Part shown: one piece after another, positions 44,920 to 53,611 of the stretch
Layout of the letters: every line of letters begins with the position of its first letter
How positions within the stretch are numbered: position 1 is the stretch's first letter
Assembly: GCA_945861535.1 (NCBI GenBank)
Contig: CAMAUZ010000055.1
Coordinates: 1-54,336, forward strand
Direction of reading: 5' to 3'
Source of the DNA: Akkermansia muciniphila
GTDB lineage: Bacteria; Verrucomicrobiota; Verrucomicrobiia; Limisphaerales; BJHT01
Length of the DNA: 54,336 bases
The notes under the pieces: model-generated
Databases searched by the model: none
What the model was told of the DNA's origin: nothing
What the model saw: the letters and a program-made list of their open reading frames with translations, nothing else
Translations under genes and position numbers: made by a program

Positions 44920-44959
44920 GCAGCTTCCCCCAATCTCTTGCCCATCAAAAACGATGCCT

Positions 44960-45022
44960 GCGGGCGGCAGGTTGAAGACGGGACAGGTGGCCGGCACGAC
45001 GGACCGGCTCGGCGGCGAAGCA
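44960..45022 (+). pseudogene. Relic of a DUF1501 gene
   Basis: About 60 bp here closely match 44313-44370 inside the DUF1501 gene: GACAGGTG.CCGG, GCACGACGGACCGGCTCGGC. In frame it reads GGRLKTGQVAGTTDRLGGEA, compared with GGGMKTGQVIGATDRLGGEA of the gene. It is the remains of a second DUF1501 copy or a small duplication, separated from the parent by the coiled-coil frame. Confidence 0.65.
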
Positions 45023-45526
45023 AAGAAGCACAACAGCAACGAACGGCCCGAAAACAACCGGCCCGCTCGTGATTACCTCCCCCCAACTCCCCCCGCCCGC
45101 CCCCATTCCCAGTCCCATTCTCACTAACTACGAGCCACTTGCAAAGCCCCTGCTGGTTTATCTTTTACCCCCCATCTTTTACCATCTGTATCCCATCCAC
45201 TCTTCCAACGCCCAAGCATCTGGTAAAAGATCAGGGGTAAAAGATGGAAAGCCGGAACTGTGAAGCCGAGTTTTTGCAAGCCGCTTACTAATCACTAATC
45301 CGTAACAATTCAGTCGCGCCGAAGTAATGCACCACAGAGACACGATGAGCACAGAGAAGCCAAAGAATTGGCTGGCCGATATTCGTTCACTAATTGGTCA
45401 GTTCCCGCAGCAGATGCCAGTCCCTGTTTTTCTCTGTGTTCATCGTGTCTCTGTGGTTCACTCGGCGTTTTCCACTGCATGGACACGGCTAATCACGAAT
45501 CACTAATTACTTTTCCCCACCCCGCC
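45023..45526. other. Intergenic region with two inverted repeats
   Basis: ATCTTTTACC-type arms (about 45167-45193 with 45229-45248) form one inverted repeat. A better one joins 45331-45358 with 45430-45457 (28 bp, one mismatch, core CACAGAGACACGATGAGCAC) across a 71-bp spacer. Otherwise it contains pyrimidine-rich sequence before the sigma-54 regulator gene and no gene I can support. Confidence 0.65.
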
Positions 45527-46867
45527 ATGCCCCCCATCCTCCTCGTCGATGACGACCCCGGCCAGACCAGCCTGCTCGACTCCTTCCTCCGCAGCCAGGG
45601 CTTCGCCACCCTGCCCGTCTCCTCCGGCGAAGCCGCCCTAGCCGCCCTCCGCGCGCAGCCCGTCAGCATGATGATCTCCGACGTCCGCATGCCCGGCATG
45701 TCCGGCCTTGAGACCCTCCGCCGCGCCCGCCAGGAATTCGCCACCCTTCCCGTCCTCCTCGTCACCGCCTACGCCGACATCCGCGACGCCGTCGAAGCCA
45801 TGCGCGACGGCGCGGTCAATTACCTCTCCAAACCCATCGACCTCGACGAACTCCTCGCCTGCGTCCGCCACGCCACCGGCCTCACCCAGACCACGCCCCT
45901 CGCCACTCCCGCCGAACGCCCGCTCCCGCCCACCATCATCGCCGCCAGCCCGCTCATGCGCGCCGTCTTCCGCGACGCCGCCCTCATTGCCTCCTCCGAA
46001 AGCCGCGTCCTCCTCACCGGCGAAAGCGGCGTCGGCAAAGAAATCCTCGCCGACGTCATCCACGCCTGGAGCACCCGCGCCGCCGGTCCGCTGGTGAAAG
46101 TCAACTGCGCCGCCCTCCCCGAAAACCTCCTCGAATCCGAACTCTTCGGTCACGAAAAAGGCGCCTTCACCGGCGCGGTCCACCAACGCATCGGCCGCTT
46201 CGAGGAAGCCAGCACCGGCACCCTGTTCCTCGATGAAATCGCCGAGATGTCCCCGCAGCTCCAATCCAAGCTCCTCCGCGTCACGCAGGACGGCCGCTTC
46301 CAACGCGTCGGCTCCAACCGCGAACACCACACCGCCGCGCGCCTCCTCGCCGCCACCAACCGCAATCTCGACGATGAGGTCAAATCCGGCCGCTTCCGCG
46401 AAGACCTCTTCTACCGCCTCACCGTCTTCGAGATTCACCTGCCCTCCCTGCGCGAACGCCCCGAAGACATCCTCCCCCTCGCCACCCGTTTCCTCACCGA
46501 ATTCACCAAGACCAAGCCCCGCCTCTCCGCCGCCGTCGCCGAATGCCTCGAACGCTACCCCTGGCCCGGCAACGTCCGCGAACTCCGCAACGCCATGGAA
46601 CGCGCCGCCCTCCTCTCCCGCGGCGAACTCATCCTCCCCGACCACCTCCCCACCCGCGTCCGCGCCAGTTCCTCCGCGCCCGCGCCCGCGTCCCCGCCCG
46701 CCCCCGACTCCGGCAACCTCGACGAAATGGAACGCCACACCATCCTCCTGGCCCTCCGCAAACACGGCTTCAACCGCACCGAAACCGCCAAGACCCTCGG
46801 CATCTCCCGCCGCGCCCTCCTCTACAAACTCCAGCGCCTCCGCGCCGCCGGCTGGCAGGTGGAATAA
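45527..46867 (+). CDS. NtrC-family sigma-54-dependent response regulator
   Basis: The 446-residue regulator has a receiver domain (ILLVDDDPGQTS; phospho-acceptor Asp near residue 52 in MMISDVRMPGMSG; Lys in LSKPIDL). An AAA+ domain follows with Walker A GESGVGKE, the sigma-54 contact loop GAFTGA, Walker B GTLFLDEIAEM and PWPGNVRELRNAMERAALL. The C-terminal Fis-type helix-turn-helix is HGFNRTETAKTLGISRRALL. It activates sigma-54 promoters upon phosphorylation; no partner kinase gene lies in the window. The start 45527 fits the receiver start. Its last 21 codons and about 55 bp downstream are duplicated at 53612-53728, 6.8 kb away. Confidence 0.93.
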   Translation: MPPILLVDDDPGQTSLLDSFLRSQGFATLPVSSGEAALAALRAQPVSMMISDVRMPGMSGLETLRRARQEFATLPVLLVTAYADIRDAVEAMRDGAVNYLSKPIDLDELLACVRHATGLTQTTPLATPAERPLPPTIIAASPLMRAVFRDAALIASSESRVLLTGESGVGKEILADVIHAWSTRAAGPLVKVNCAALPENLLESELFGHEKGAFTGAVHQRIGRFEEASTGTLFLDEIAEMSPQLQSKLLRVTQDGRFQRVGSNREHHTAARLLAATNRNLDDEVKSGRFREDLFYRLTVFEIHLPSLRERPEDILPLATRFLTEFTKTKPRLSAAVAECLERYPWPGNVRELRNAMERAALLSRGELILPDHLPTRVRASSSAPAPASPPAPDSGNLDEMERHTILLALRKHGFNRTETAKTLGISRRALLYKLQRLRAAGWQVE

Positions 46868-46922
46868 AAAAACGAAGCTCCAAGCCCAAAGCTCAAAGCT
46901 CAAGGGAAGCACCAAGAAACAA
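46805..46922 (+). repeat. Left copy of the 118-bp direct repeat
   Basis: The sequence from TCCCGCCGCGCCCTCC through the stop codon of the response-regulator gene to AAGCACCAAGAAACAA recurs at 53612. The copies differ only by a 3-nt indel and one or two substitutions just after the stop codon. The first part is coding here and noncoding at the other end. They bound a 6.8-kb block that contains the TIR/SEFIR/WD40 operon. Confidence 0.85.
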
Positions 46923-46928
46923 TCGCCG

Positions 46929-47735
46929 CCCCGGCCCCGGAGCGCGGCATTTATGCCGCTTCAGCGTGCGACGACGGAGCGGGTGCGAACGCGCTGCGAC
47001 ATCCGAACGCTGAAGCGGCGTGAACGCCGCGCCCCGCGAGCCAGCGGGGGACCACACGCGCCCTCGCGTGTCGCCGGATGCGCCCTCGCATCCGGCTTCC
47101 GGCTCCGCACACCCGCCGTGGAAGTTTCGTCCGCTCTCGTGCCACGCGGGTTTTCCTCGAGGGCGCGGAAAACGGCACCCGAGGGCGGGTGATCTCCCCG
47201 GCCCCGGAGCGCGGCATTTATGCCGCTTCAGCGTGCGGCGGCGGAGCGGGTGCGAACGCGCTGCGACATGCGAACGCTGAAGCGGCGTGAACGCCGCGCG
47301 CCGCGCGCCAGCGGGGGAGCACACGCGCCCTCACGTGTCGCCGGATGCGCCCTCGCATCCGGCCTCGGTCTCCGCACACCCGTCAGGGAAACTCTGAACG
47401 CTCTCGTGCCACGCGGGTTTTCCGCGAGGGCGCGGAAAACAGTACCCGAGGCGGGTGCGCTCCCCGGCCCCGGAGCGCGGCATTTATGCCGCTTCAGCGT
47501 GCGGCGACAAAGCGGGTTGCGAACGCGCCGCGACCTGCGGACGCTGAAGCGGCGTAAGCGCCGCGCCCCGCGAGCCAGCGCGGGAGCACACGCGCCCCCG
47601 CGTGTCGCCGGATGCGCCCTCGCATCCGGCGTCGGCGCGCGCCCGCGCGTCGCGGAACTTTCGCACGCGCTCGTGCCACACGGGTTTTCCGCGAGGGCGC
47701 GGAAAACGGCACGCGAGGGCGCGTGCGGTCCCCAA
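46929..47735. repeat. 267-bp tandem repeat, three units
   Basis: Units start near 46941, 47208 and 47474 (AGCGCGGCATTTATGCC), 266-267 bp apart. Each holds three palindromes: the CGCGGC family (about 95 bp), an ACACGCGCCCTCGCGTGT / CGGATGCGCCCTCGCATCCG pair, and a CGTGCCAC.CGGGTTTTCC / GGAAAAC.GCAC arm pair. All reading frames over it are Arg/Ala/Pro-rich and repeat with the DNA, so none is taken as a gene. It lies directly downstream of the AAA-WD40 gene and the response-regulator gene. Confidence 0.9.
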
Positions 47736-47775
47736 GGTGCCGAGCTGCGCCCGACTCCAACTTCGGAGTTTGGGG

Positions 47776-50700
47776 TTACGGCTTTTTCTCCGGGTCCGGG
47801 CGTTTGGGCGGGGAGGAGTTGGGTGGCAGGGGATACATGGGGACGAGCTTGGGGGAGCGGGTATCGTCCTCGAATTTCAGAGCGAGGCGGCGGTGCCATT
47901 CGGCCAGCAGTTCGGCGGGCGCGCCGGAGAGAATGGGCAGTGAGGGATCATCCGCGCCGAGCCAAAGTGTGCGGATCACCACAGAATCACCCGTGACTGC
48001 TTCGGCTGCCTTCACGGCGCGCCCATCGCGGCTGATCCACGGCTGGGGCATCCATCGGATGCCCTGCGGCCAGCGAATGCCGACTACCCTGAAACTGCCA
48101 CTCTCCGAGGTCTCCCACCACCGGATACAGGAACCCGTTTGCGTGACGACCTTGGTGCCGTCCGCGCTGAAACTTGCGTTCCAGACCCAATCCTCGTGAC
48201 GCAACGGCGCGCTGACTGGCTGGCCGGTGGTGGCGTCCCAGAGGCGTGCAGTTTGATCGGCACTGGCGGTGACGACCTTGGTGCCGTCCGCGCTGAAACT
48301 CGCGCTCCAAACGTTAGCCTCGTGGCGCAAGGACGCGCCGAAGGGGCGGCCGGTGGTGACGTCCCAAAGCCCGGCGGTGCTGTGGTCGCTGACGGTGACG
48401 ACCTTGGTGCCGTCCAAACTGAAACTCGCGCTATTGACGGAATTCTCGTGGCGCAAGGGCGCGCCGAGGAGTTTGCCAGTGGTTGCGTCCCAGAGCCGGG
48501 CGGTTTTGTCGTCGCTTGCAGTGACGACCTTGGTGCCGTCCGCGCTGAAACTCGCGCTCCAAACGTTAGCCTCGTGGCGCATGATCTCGCCGAGGGCCTT
48601 GCTGGTGGTTGCGTCCCAGAGCCGGGCGGTTTTGTCGTCGCTTGCAGTGACGACCTTGGTGCCGTCCACGCTGAAACTCGCGCTCACGACAAAACCCGTG
48701 TGGCGCAAGGGATCACCGAGTGGCTTGCCGGTGGCGGCGTCCCAGAGCCGGGCGGTGTGGTCTGGGCTGGCGGTGACGACCTTAGTGCCGTCCGCGCTGA
48801 AATTCGCACTATTGACCTGGCTCTCGTGGCGCAAGGGCACGCCGAGGGGCAGGCCGGTGGCGGCGTCCCAGAGCCGGGCGGTTTGGTCTTTGCTGGCGGT
48901 GACGACCTTGGTGCCGTCCGCGCTGAAACTCGCGCTCGAGACCAGACTCCCGTGGCGCAAAGACGGGCTGAGGGGCAGGCCGGTGGTGGCGTCCCAGAGC
49001 CGGGCGGTCCAGTCGAAGCTGGCGGTGACGACCTTGGTGCCGTCCGTGCTGAAGCTCGCGCTCAAGACGATAGACTCGTGGCGCAAGGGATTGCCGAGGG
49101 GCAAGCCGGTGGTGGCGTCCCAGAGCTGGGCAGTTTTGTCGTGACTGGCGGTGACGACCTTGGTGCCGTCCGTGCTGAAGCTCGCGCTATAGACGATAGA
49201 CTCGTGGCGCAAGGGATTGCCGAGGGGCAAGCCGGTGGTGGCGTCCCAGAGTTGGGCGGTCTTGTCGTGGCTGGCGGTGACGACTTTGGTACCGTCCGCG
49301 CTGAAGCTCGCGCTCCTGACGATATCCTCGTGGCGCAAGGGCGCGCCGAGGGGCTGGCCGGTGGTGGCGTCCCAGACCTGGGCGGTTTTGTCTTCGCTGG
49401 CGGTAACCACCTTGGCGCCGTTCGTGCTTAAACTCGCGCTTAGGACGCGAGCCTTGTGTTCCAAGGGCGCGCCGAGGGGCCGGCCGGTGGTGCCGTCCCA
49501 GAGCTGGGCGGTGTTATCGTCGCAGGCGGTGACGACCTTGGTGCCGTCCGCGCTGAAGCTCGCGCTCCCGACGGAAGCCACGTGGCGCAAGGGCGCGCCG
49601 AGGGGCCGGCCGGTGGTGGCGTCCCAAAGCCGGGCGGTTTTGTCGAAGCTGGCGGAGACGACCTTGGTGCCATCCGCGCTGAAGCTCGCGCTCCTGACGG
49701 TATCCTCGTGGCGCAAGGGCGCGCCGAGGGGCCGGCCGGTGGTGGCGTCCCAGACCTGGGCGGTTTTGCCTTCGCTGGCGGTGACAACCTTGGTGCCGTC
49801 CGCGCTGAAGCTCGCGCTCAAGACTGGGACCTCGTGGCGCAACGCGAGAAGCATTTTAGGCAGCGGGGCTTCCAGCGTCTCCCGCACTGCCAACTGGCGT
49901 TCCGCCGTATCCCGATAAGTGCGCGCCTTCAGCCGCAAGAGGATCGCTTCGTCCCGCGTCCCGGTCTGTTCCGCCTCGCTCGCCCGCCGGTCCCAATAGC
50001 CGGCCATGAGTTCATCCGCTTTGGCCGGGTTCCATTGGCGCAGTTCTTGATAAGCTTTGGTGGGAACATCCTGTTCCGCGCGCGCGATTTCCTCGCCGAG
50101 GCTGTAAATCCGCGTCGCCCGCCAGCCGAACCCCGCCGCAGCAATGATTGCCAAACCGGCTGCCATGGCGAGGACCAGTCGGCGGCGGGTCCACCGCTCG
50201 GCGACGCGAATTACGGCGACCGCCCATTGCTCGTCGAAACGCCGCCGGTAGATTTCATTCCGGATGGTGAGCCGCGCGTCGCGACCAATTTTGACGAGAC
50301 CGGAAAGTTTTAGCGCCAACACCGGTGAGGTGGGCCGGTCGCGCTCCTCGCCCCCGCGGAGGATACGGCGATAGAGGTTCACCGTCGCCAACCGCGCGGT
50401 GACCCGTTGCCCGAGAAACCGCTCGATGTTTTCAAAGTGCGTGCCGTCGCTGTCCTCCAGGGGCTTTTCGTGAGTGAGAAAGGACTCCTCGATCAGCCGG
50501 TCCACCGCGGCGGGTGCGTCCAGCCCGGCCGCGATCACCTTCTTGCACGCGCTGGCAGTCAGGTACGGCTGCCCGCCGGTCCACTTCAGCACGGCGTCCA
50601 GGAGGGCCTCGCCGCGCGCCGGGTCCGGGGAAAGCGCGCGAGCGAGCGGACTGAGGTCGTCGCGCTCGCGGTCAAAATCCTGCAGCTCGAAGGTGCGTCC

Positions 50701-51306
50701 GACATTGTAAGTGGTGGTCCGCTGCTGCTTCACGAGTTCATTGGGCGTGAAGACACCGGCTAGGCAGAAGGTGAGGCGGCGCAGGTCCGGCTCGCCGGCG
50801 CGGTCGTTGTAGAGGGAACGGATGGCGAGGAAGAAGTCGTCGGTATAGGGGAGATTGAGCGTGTGATCGATCTCATCGAGAAAGACGACGAACCGGACGC
50901 CGGGATGGTGGGCGAGGATCTCATCGCGGAAAAAGGCGAGGAGCTTCTGGTTGGCGGTGGGTTCCAGACTGGCGACCCACCAAGCCTTTACGTCGCAGCC
51001 TAGTTCAAACTGTGAACTGAGGTGGCTAAGCAGCCCAACATACCAGTCATCGGCATTGGCCGGGGTACCGAGGCGCCCGGCCAGATCAATCAGCGCGGTG
51101 CGAAAACCGCTGCCGCGAAGCTCCGCGCGGATGCGCATGATCGCACTCGTTTTGCCCATCTGGCGGGGGCAAAGAACATTGCAGTATTCGCCCTTGCGGA
51201 GCGCCTGTAGCAACTCGTCGTCCGACCGACGCACGACGTAAACGCCGGTGTCGAGCGGGACCGCACCACCGACCTGTAGTTCGCGAGGTGAAGCGTCGTC
51301 GGTCAT
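47776..51306 (-). CDS. AAA-like ATPase / transmembrane / 14-repeat WD40 protein
   Basis: The 1176-residue protein has an AAA-like (STAND-type, AAA_35-like) ATPase with Walker A CPRQMGKTS (residues 46-54) and Walker B VVFLDEIDH near 140. A winged-helix-like region follows (LALKLSGLVKIGRDARLTIR). One membrane helix near 380 (LVLAMAAGLAIIAAAGFGW) is followed by a linker. Fourteen WD40 repeats of 42 residues (about 490-1065) share the pattern SASFSADGTKVVTAS-DKTARLWDATTG, enough for two seven-bladed propellers. The repeats are extremely alike in DNA (126-bp period), so expansion or conversion is recent. Its start overlaps the SEFIR-ATPase stop codon (ATGA). It probably senses a ligand through the propellers and signals through the ATPase; this is inference. 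Confidence 0.9.
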   Translation of the reverse strand: MTDDASPRELQVGGAVPLDTGVYVVRRSDDELLQALRKGEYCNVLCPRQMGKTSAIMRIRAELRGSGFRTALIDLAGRLGTPANADDWYVGLLSHLSSQFELGCDVKAWWVASLEPTANQKLLAFFRDEILAHHPGVRFVVFLDEIDHTLNLPYTDDFFLAIRSLYNDRAGEPDLRRLTFCLAGVFTPNELVKQQRTTTYNVGRTFELQDFDRERDDLSPLARALSPDPARGEALLDAVLKWTGGQPYLTASACKKVIAAGLDAPAAVDRLIEESFLTHEKPLEDSDGTHFENIERFLGQRVTARLATVNLYRRILRGGEERDRPTSPVLALKLSGLVKIGRDARLTIRNEIYRRRFDEQWAVAVIRVAERWTRRRLVLAMAAGLAIIAAAGFGWRATRIYSLGEEIARAEQDVPTKAYQELRQWNPAKADELMAGYWDRRASEAEQTGTRDEAILLRLKARTYRDTAERQLAVRETLEAPLPKMLLALRHEVPVLSASFSADGTKVVTASEGKTAQVWDATTGRPLGAPLRHEDTVRSASFSADGTKVVSASFDKTARLWDATTGRPLGAPLRHVASVGSASFSADGTKVVTACDDNTAQLWDGTTGRPLGAPLEHKARVLSASLSTNGAKVVTASEDKTAQVWDATTGQPLGAPLRHEDIVRSASFSADGTKVVTASHDKTAQLWDATTGLPLGNPLRHESIVYSASFSTDGTKVVTASHDKTAQLWDATTGLPLGNPLRHESIVLSASFSTDGTKVVTASFDWTARLWDATTGLPLSPSLRHGSLVSSASFSADGTKVVTASKDQTARLWDAATGLPLGVPLRHESQVNSANFSADGTKVVTASPDHTARLWDAATGKPLGDPLRHTGFVVSASFSVDGTKVVTASDDKTARLWDATTSKALGEIMRHEANVWSASFSADGTKVVTASDDKTARLWDATTGKLLGAPLRHENSVNSASFSLDGTKVVTVSDHSTAGLWDVTTGRPFGASLRHEANVWSASFSADGTKVVTASADQTARLWDATTGQPVSAPLRHEDWVWNASFSADGTKVVTQTGSCIRWWETSESGSFRVVGIRWPQGIRWMPQPWISRDGRAVKAAEAVTGDSVVIRTLWLGADDPSLPILSGAPAELLAEWHRRLALKFEDDTRSPKLVPMYPLPPNSSPPKRPDPEKKP
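48120..49842. repeat. 126-bp WD40-coding tandem repeats
   Basis: About 14 units of 126 bp encode the WD40 repeats of the gene on the minus strand. Each contains GACGACCTTGGTGCCGTCCG and GGCGTCCCAGAG (plus strand). Units between 49000 and 49300 are almost identical. The plus-strand frames over this array are mirror images of the repeats and not genes. Confidence 0.9.
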
Positions 51307-52898
51307 TCAATGTTCCCGAAAAAGTCGGCGTAGATTTGGTTGGTGGGAACGATCCGTTTGCTCGCGCGACGAACCAGCCCCGCACCTTCGAGGCGGTAGA
51401 AGTCGGCTTTTTTCGGAACCGTTCCCTGATTGATCGCCTGTTTGAGGGCGGCGAGCAAACCCGCCACCGCCTGAACATTGGCGAGCATGGCGCGCAGATG
51501 CTCGCCGAATGGTCCGTCGTCCTGGGCGGCCTCCTGTCGCAATTGGTCGAACCCAATCGGTTCCGGGCCGTAGAGCTTGTAGTAGGCCTCCTGCGTGAGG
51601 AACGGGTGGCCACCGAGAAGCCGGTGCAACTCCGCGCAGTCCTCCACGGAGAGCGGAGAGCCATAGCGCCGGTTCAATTCGGCAGCCTCGAGCGCAGAAA
51701 AGGGGTCCAAGGCCAGCCGGTCACCGACATTGAAGGGTGACCGCAGCGGGTCGGTGATGAACAGCTTTGGTTCGGAGGATGACGAGAGGGCCAGTCCGAC
51801 CTTGTGCCACGGCGATTCGGGATCAGCCCGGTCATTGTGCCACATGCGGACCATGGAAAAGAAATCTCCAGCGTAGGGCTGCTGCATGACACGATCGGTT
51901 TCATCAAACGCCAGCACGACGACTCCGTTCACGGCCGGGAGGAGTTTCGATTCGACGAACCGAAGGAAGGTATCTTGATTACCCAACTCCTCGATGGATA
52001 TGGCCAGGTTAAGTCGATGGGCAAGTTGCGAAGCGAGCGTGGTCAGCAACCGACCATAGTTCGACACAATGCCCGCTTCGAACCTGGAAAAATCTACGGA
52101 GGCAGTTGCTTTCCCGCTGGCGCGGCAAAGGGCTAGATAGCGCTTCAGCAGGCTGCTGGAGCCAAATTGCCGCGGCCCTTTGATCACAATGGTTTCACAC
52201 CGTTTCTTTGCGGCGGCTTTGGCTCGCTGGTCCGCGCCACGCTCGATATAGGCTGGATCGTCCACCGGCATCGTGCCGCCGGGAGCCGAGCGCGCCGAAG
52301 GATCGACCAACGGGGGCGCCGTCGGTGCCGGCGCAACGCCCACGGGCGCAGCGCCAGGGAAGTCGAGGGGCGTCCCGGTCCTGCGCTTGAGGCTTGGCGG
52401 GGGACCGAGTGGAGCAGCTTGGATTCCCGCCGCACCCGCGAGGCGTTCCTTCAGTCCCGTGTAGGATGGTTCATCCGTGAGGATATAGAACGTCGAGCCA
52501 CGGACAGGGGCAGGAATAGAACCGGCATCGTCACGGTTGAAAAGAATCGGAATGAAACGAGTGGAGACGGATTTGTGGTCGTAAAGCTCATTGGTGATGA
52601 CCGCGCCTTCCCAATCCACGCCCTTGCCCACGCCGGGCGCCTCGTGGCCCCGGAAGCGGCGATAGCAAGTCGCGGTGCAAACGAGGAGAACATGGTCCGC
52701 CCACTCAATCTGGTTGAGCATCCAGCGCGGCCAGCCTTGGGGCGGAGTGCCCTCGACATACTGGTCGATCATTGTCTCATACCCGTCGGCGCGCAGGCGC
52801 TCAGCCAGTTCCAGAACCCGCTGCCGATGCGCCTCGTCATCGTGACTGTAGGAAATGAAAACCTTCGGATGCGCTGTGGTGGTGGAATCAGGCTTCAT
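51303..52898 (-). CDS. SEFIR-domain protein with degenerate AAA-like ATPase
   Basis: The 531-residue protein starts with a SEFIR domain (TIR-like; residues 12-150): KVFISYSHDD, LRADGYETMIDQYVEG, PPQGWPRWMLNQIEWADHVL and GVGKGVDWEGAVI. A Pro/Ala-rich linker (160-210) leads to an AAA-like ATPase of the same type as the downstream gene (AYIERGADQRA, then IKGPRQFGSSSLLKRY at 239-254, Walker B VVVLAFDETDR near 327). The Walker A lysine is Ser247, so ATP hydrolysis is doubtful. A winged-helix-like end (LEGAGLVRRASKRIV) completes it. I start at ATG 52898; the 75 codons upstream are Arg/Pro-rich and overlap the TIR gene. The stop overlaps the AAA-WD40 start, so the two are coupled. Confidence 0.85.
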   Translation of the reverse strand: MKPDSTTTAHPKVFISYSHDDEAHRQRVLELAERLRADGYETMIDQYVEGTPPQGWPRWMLNQIEWADHVLLVCTATCYRRFRGHEAPGVGKGVDWEGAVITNELYDHKSVSTRFIPILFNRDDAGSIPAPVRGSTFYILTDEPSYTGLKERLAGAAGIQAAPLGPPPSLKRRTGTPLDFPGAAPVGVAPAPTAPPLVDPSARSAPGGTMPVDDPAYIERGADQRAKAAAKKRCETIVIKGPRQFGSSSLLKRYLALCRASGKATASVDFSRFEAGIVSNYGRLLTTLASQLAHRLNLAISIEELGNQDTFLRFVESKLLPAVNGVVVLAFDETDRVMQQPYAGDFFSMVRMWHNDRADPESPWHKVGLALSSSSEPKLFITDPLRSPFNVGDRLALDPFSALEAAELNRRYGSPLSVEDCAELHRLLGGHPFLTQEAYYKLYGPEPIGFDQLRQEAAQDDGPFGEHLRAMLANVQAVAGLLAALKQAINQGTVPKKADFYRLEGAGLVRRASKRIVPTNQIYADFFGNIE

Positions 52899-52941
52899 AA
52901 TTTGTTTTGAGGTTCGGCGCAGCGCAGTCGAGGTGAAGGAA

Positions 52942-53490
52942 TCAGGCGACGGAGCATTTGCAGGAGGACGCGGGAGGAGGGTGACGCGAGCCGGGCAATT
53001 TTCGGCGGAGGGTTTCCGAGGAGCAAGGCGTGCTTCTCGGAGATGGCGCAGCCACGGCGGATTCAGACTTGCCCTGCGGAAACGCCGTGCCGCGGGAGTT
53101 CGTGAAAATATCGGTCTCCGCAAAAAGGCCGGCCGCGGTGACGCGGTCGAACCGGCAGAGATACAGAGTGTTCCGATTTTGCTTCACCCGTCCACGCAGG
53201 GACGCCTTGATCGCATCCCATTCGACTCCTCCCGGCCAGCTTTTCACTTCGTAGTCAGCGGAGAGAAACACGACGACCAACTCCGTTTGTGCGCCGTAGA
53301 AAGACTGGAGAACATCGTCTCCGTTTTTCCCGTTCAGCTCGGCTTCATGCCACTCGTCGTAGAAGACCCGCTTCCGCCCAAACTTCGTGGCGAGGGTCTC
53401 GGCGACGGCACGCACAAACTCGCGTTGTTCACCGGCAAAGCTCAGGGCGATATCGAAACGTTTGGCGGACGTGGAGGTGGTGGAACTCAT
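52942..53490 (-). CDS. TIR-domain protein
   Basis: The 182-residue protein carries a TIR (TIR_2-like) domain: RFDIALSFAGEQREFVRAVA, RVFYDEWHEAELNGKNGDD, ELVVVFLSADYEVKSWPGGV and EWDAIKASL. Bacterial TIR domains often cleave NAD+ or make signalling nucleotides from it; here a catalytic Glu (in FYDEWHEAEL or near WPGGVEWD) is plausible but cannot be assigned by eye. The last 40 residues (Ser/Pro/Cys-rich) look unlike a TIR domain, so the true C-terminus may be altered by a frameshift. It lies 43 bp before the SEFIR gene and is first of the three-gene operon. Confidence 0.8.
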   Translation of the reverse strand: MSSTTSTSAKRFDIALSFAGEQREFVRAVAETLATKFGRKRVFYDEWHEAELNGKNGDDVLQSFYGAQTELVVVFLSADYEVKSWPGGVEWDAIKASLRGRVKQNRNTLYLCRFDRVTAAGLFAETDIFTNSRGTAFPQGKSESAVAAPSPRSTPCSSETLRRKLPGSRHPPPASSCKCSVA

Positions 53491-53611
53491 GCTGGTTGTG
53501 GTCGCGAGGCTACCGAAGCGCGGGCGATTGCAAAGCGTGAATCACCACCGGCAATCATGCGAAACAGAAAGTGGCTGGCGCGCACGCACCGGAGTCATTC
53601 CGCAGCCACGA

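Noticed and set aside
45638-46915. 425-codon minus-strand open frame
   Set aside because: Antisense of the sigma-54 regulator, whose motifs are unambiguous.
47220-47996. 258-codon plus-strand frame
   Set aside because: Covers the 267-bp palindromic repeats and then antisense of the WD40 gene; no domain.
48139-49431. 430-codon plus-strand frame with a repeated Gly/Asp/Ala pattern
   Set aside because: Mirror image of the WD40-coding repeats; the minus strand has the domain, start and operon context.
52899-53123. N-terminal extension of the SEFIR gene
   Set aside because: Overlaps the TIR gene in another frame and precedes a natural SEFIR start.
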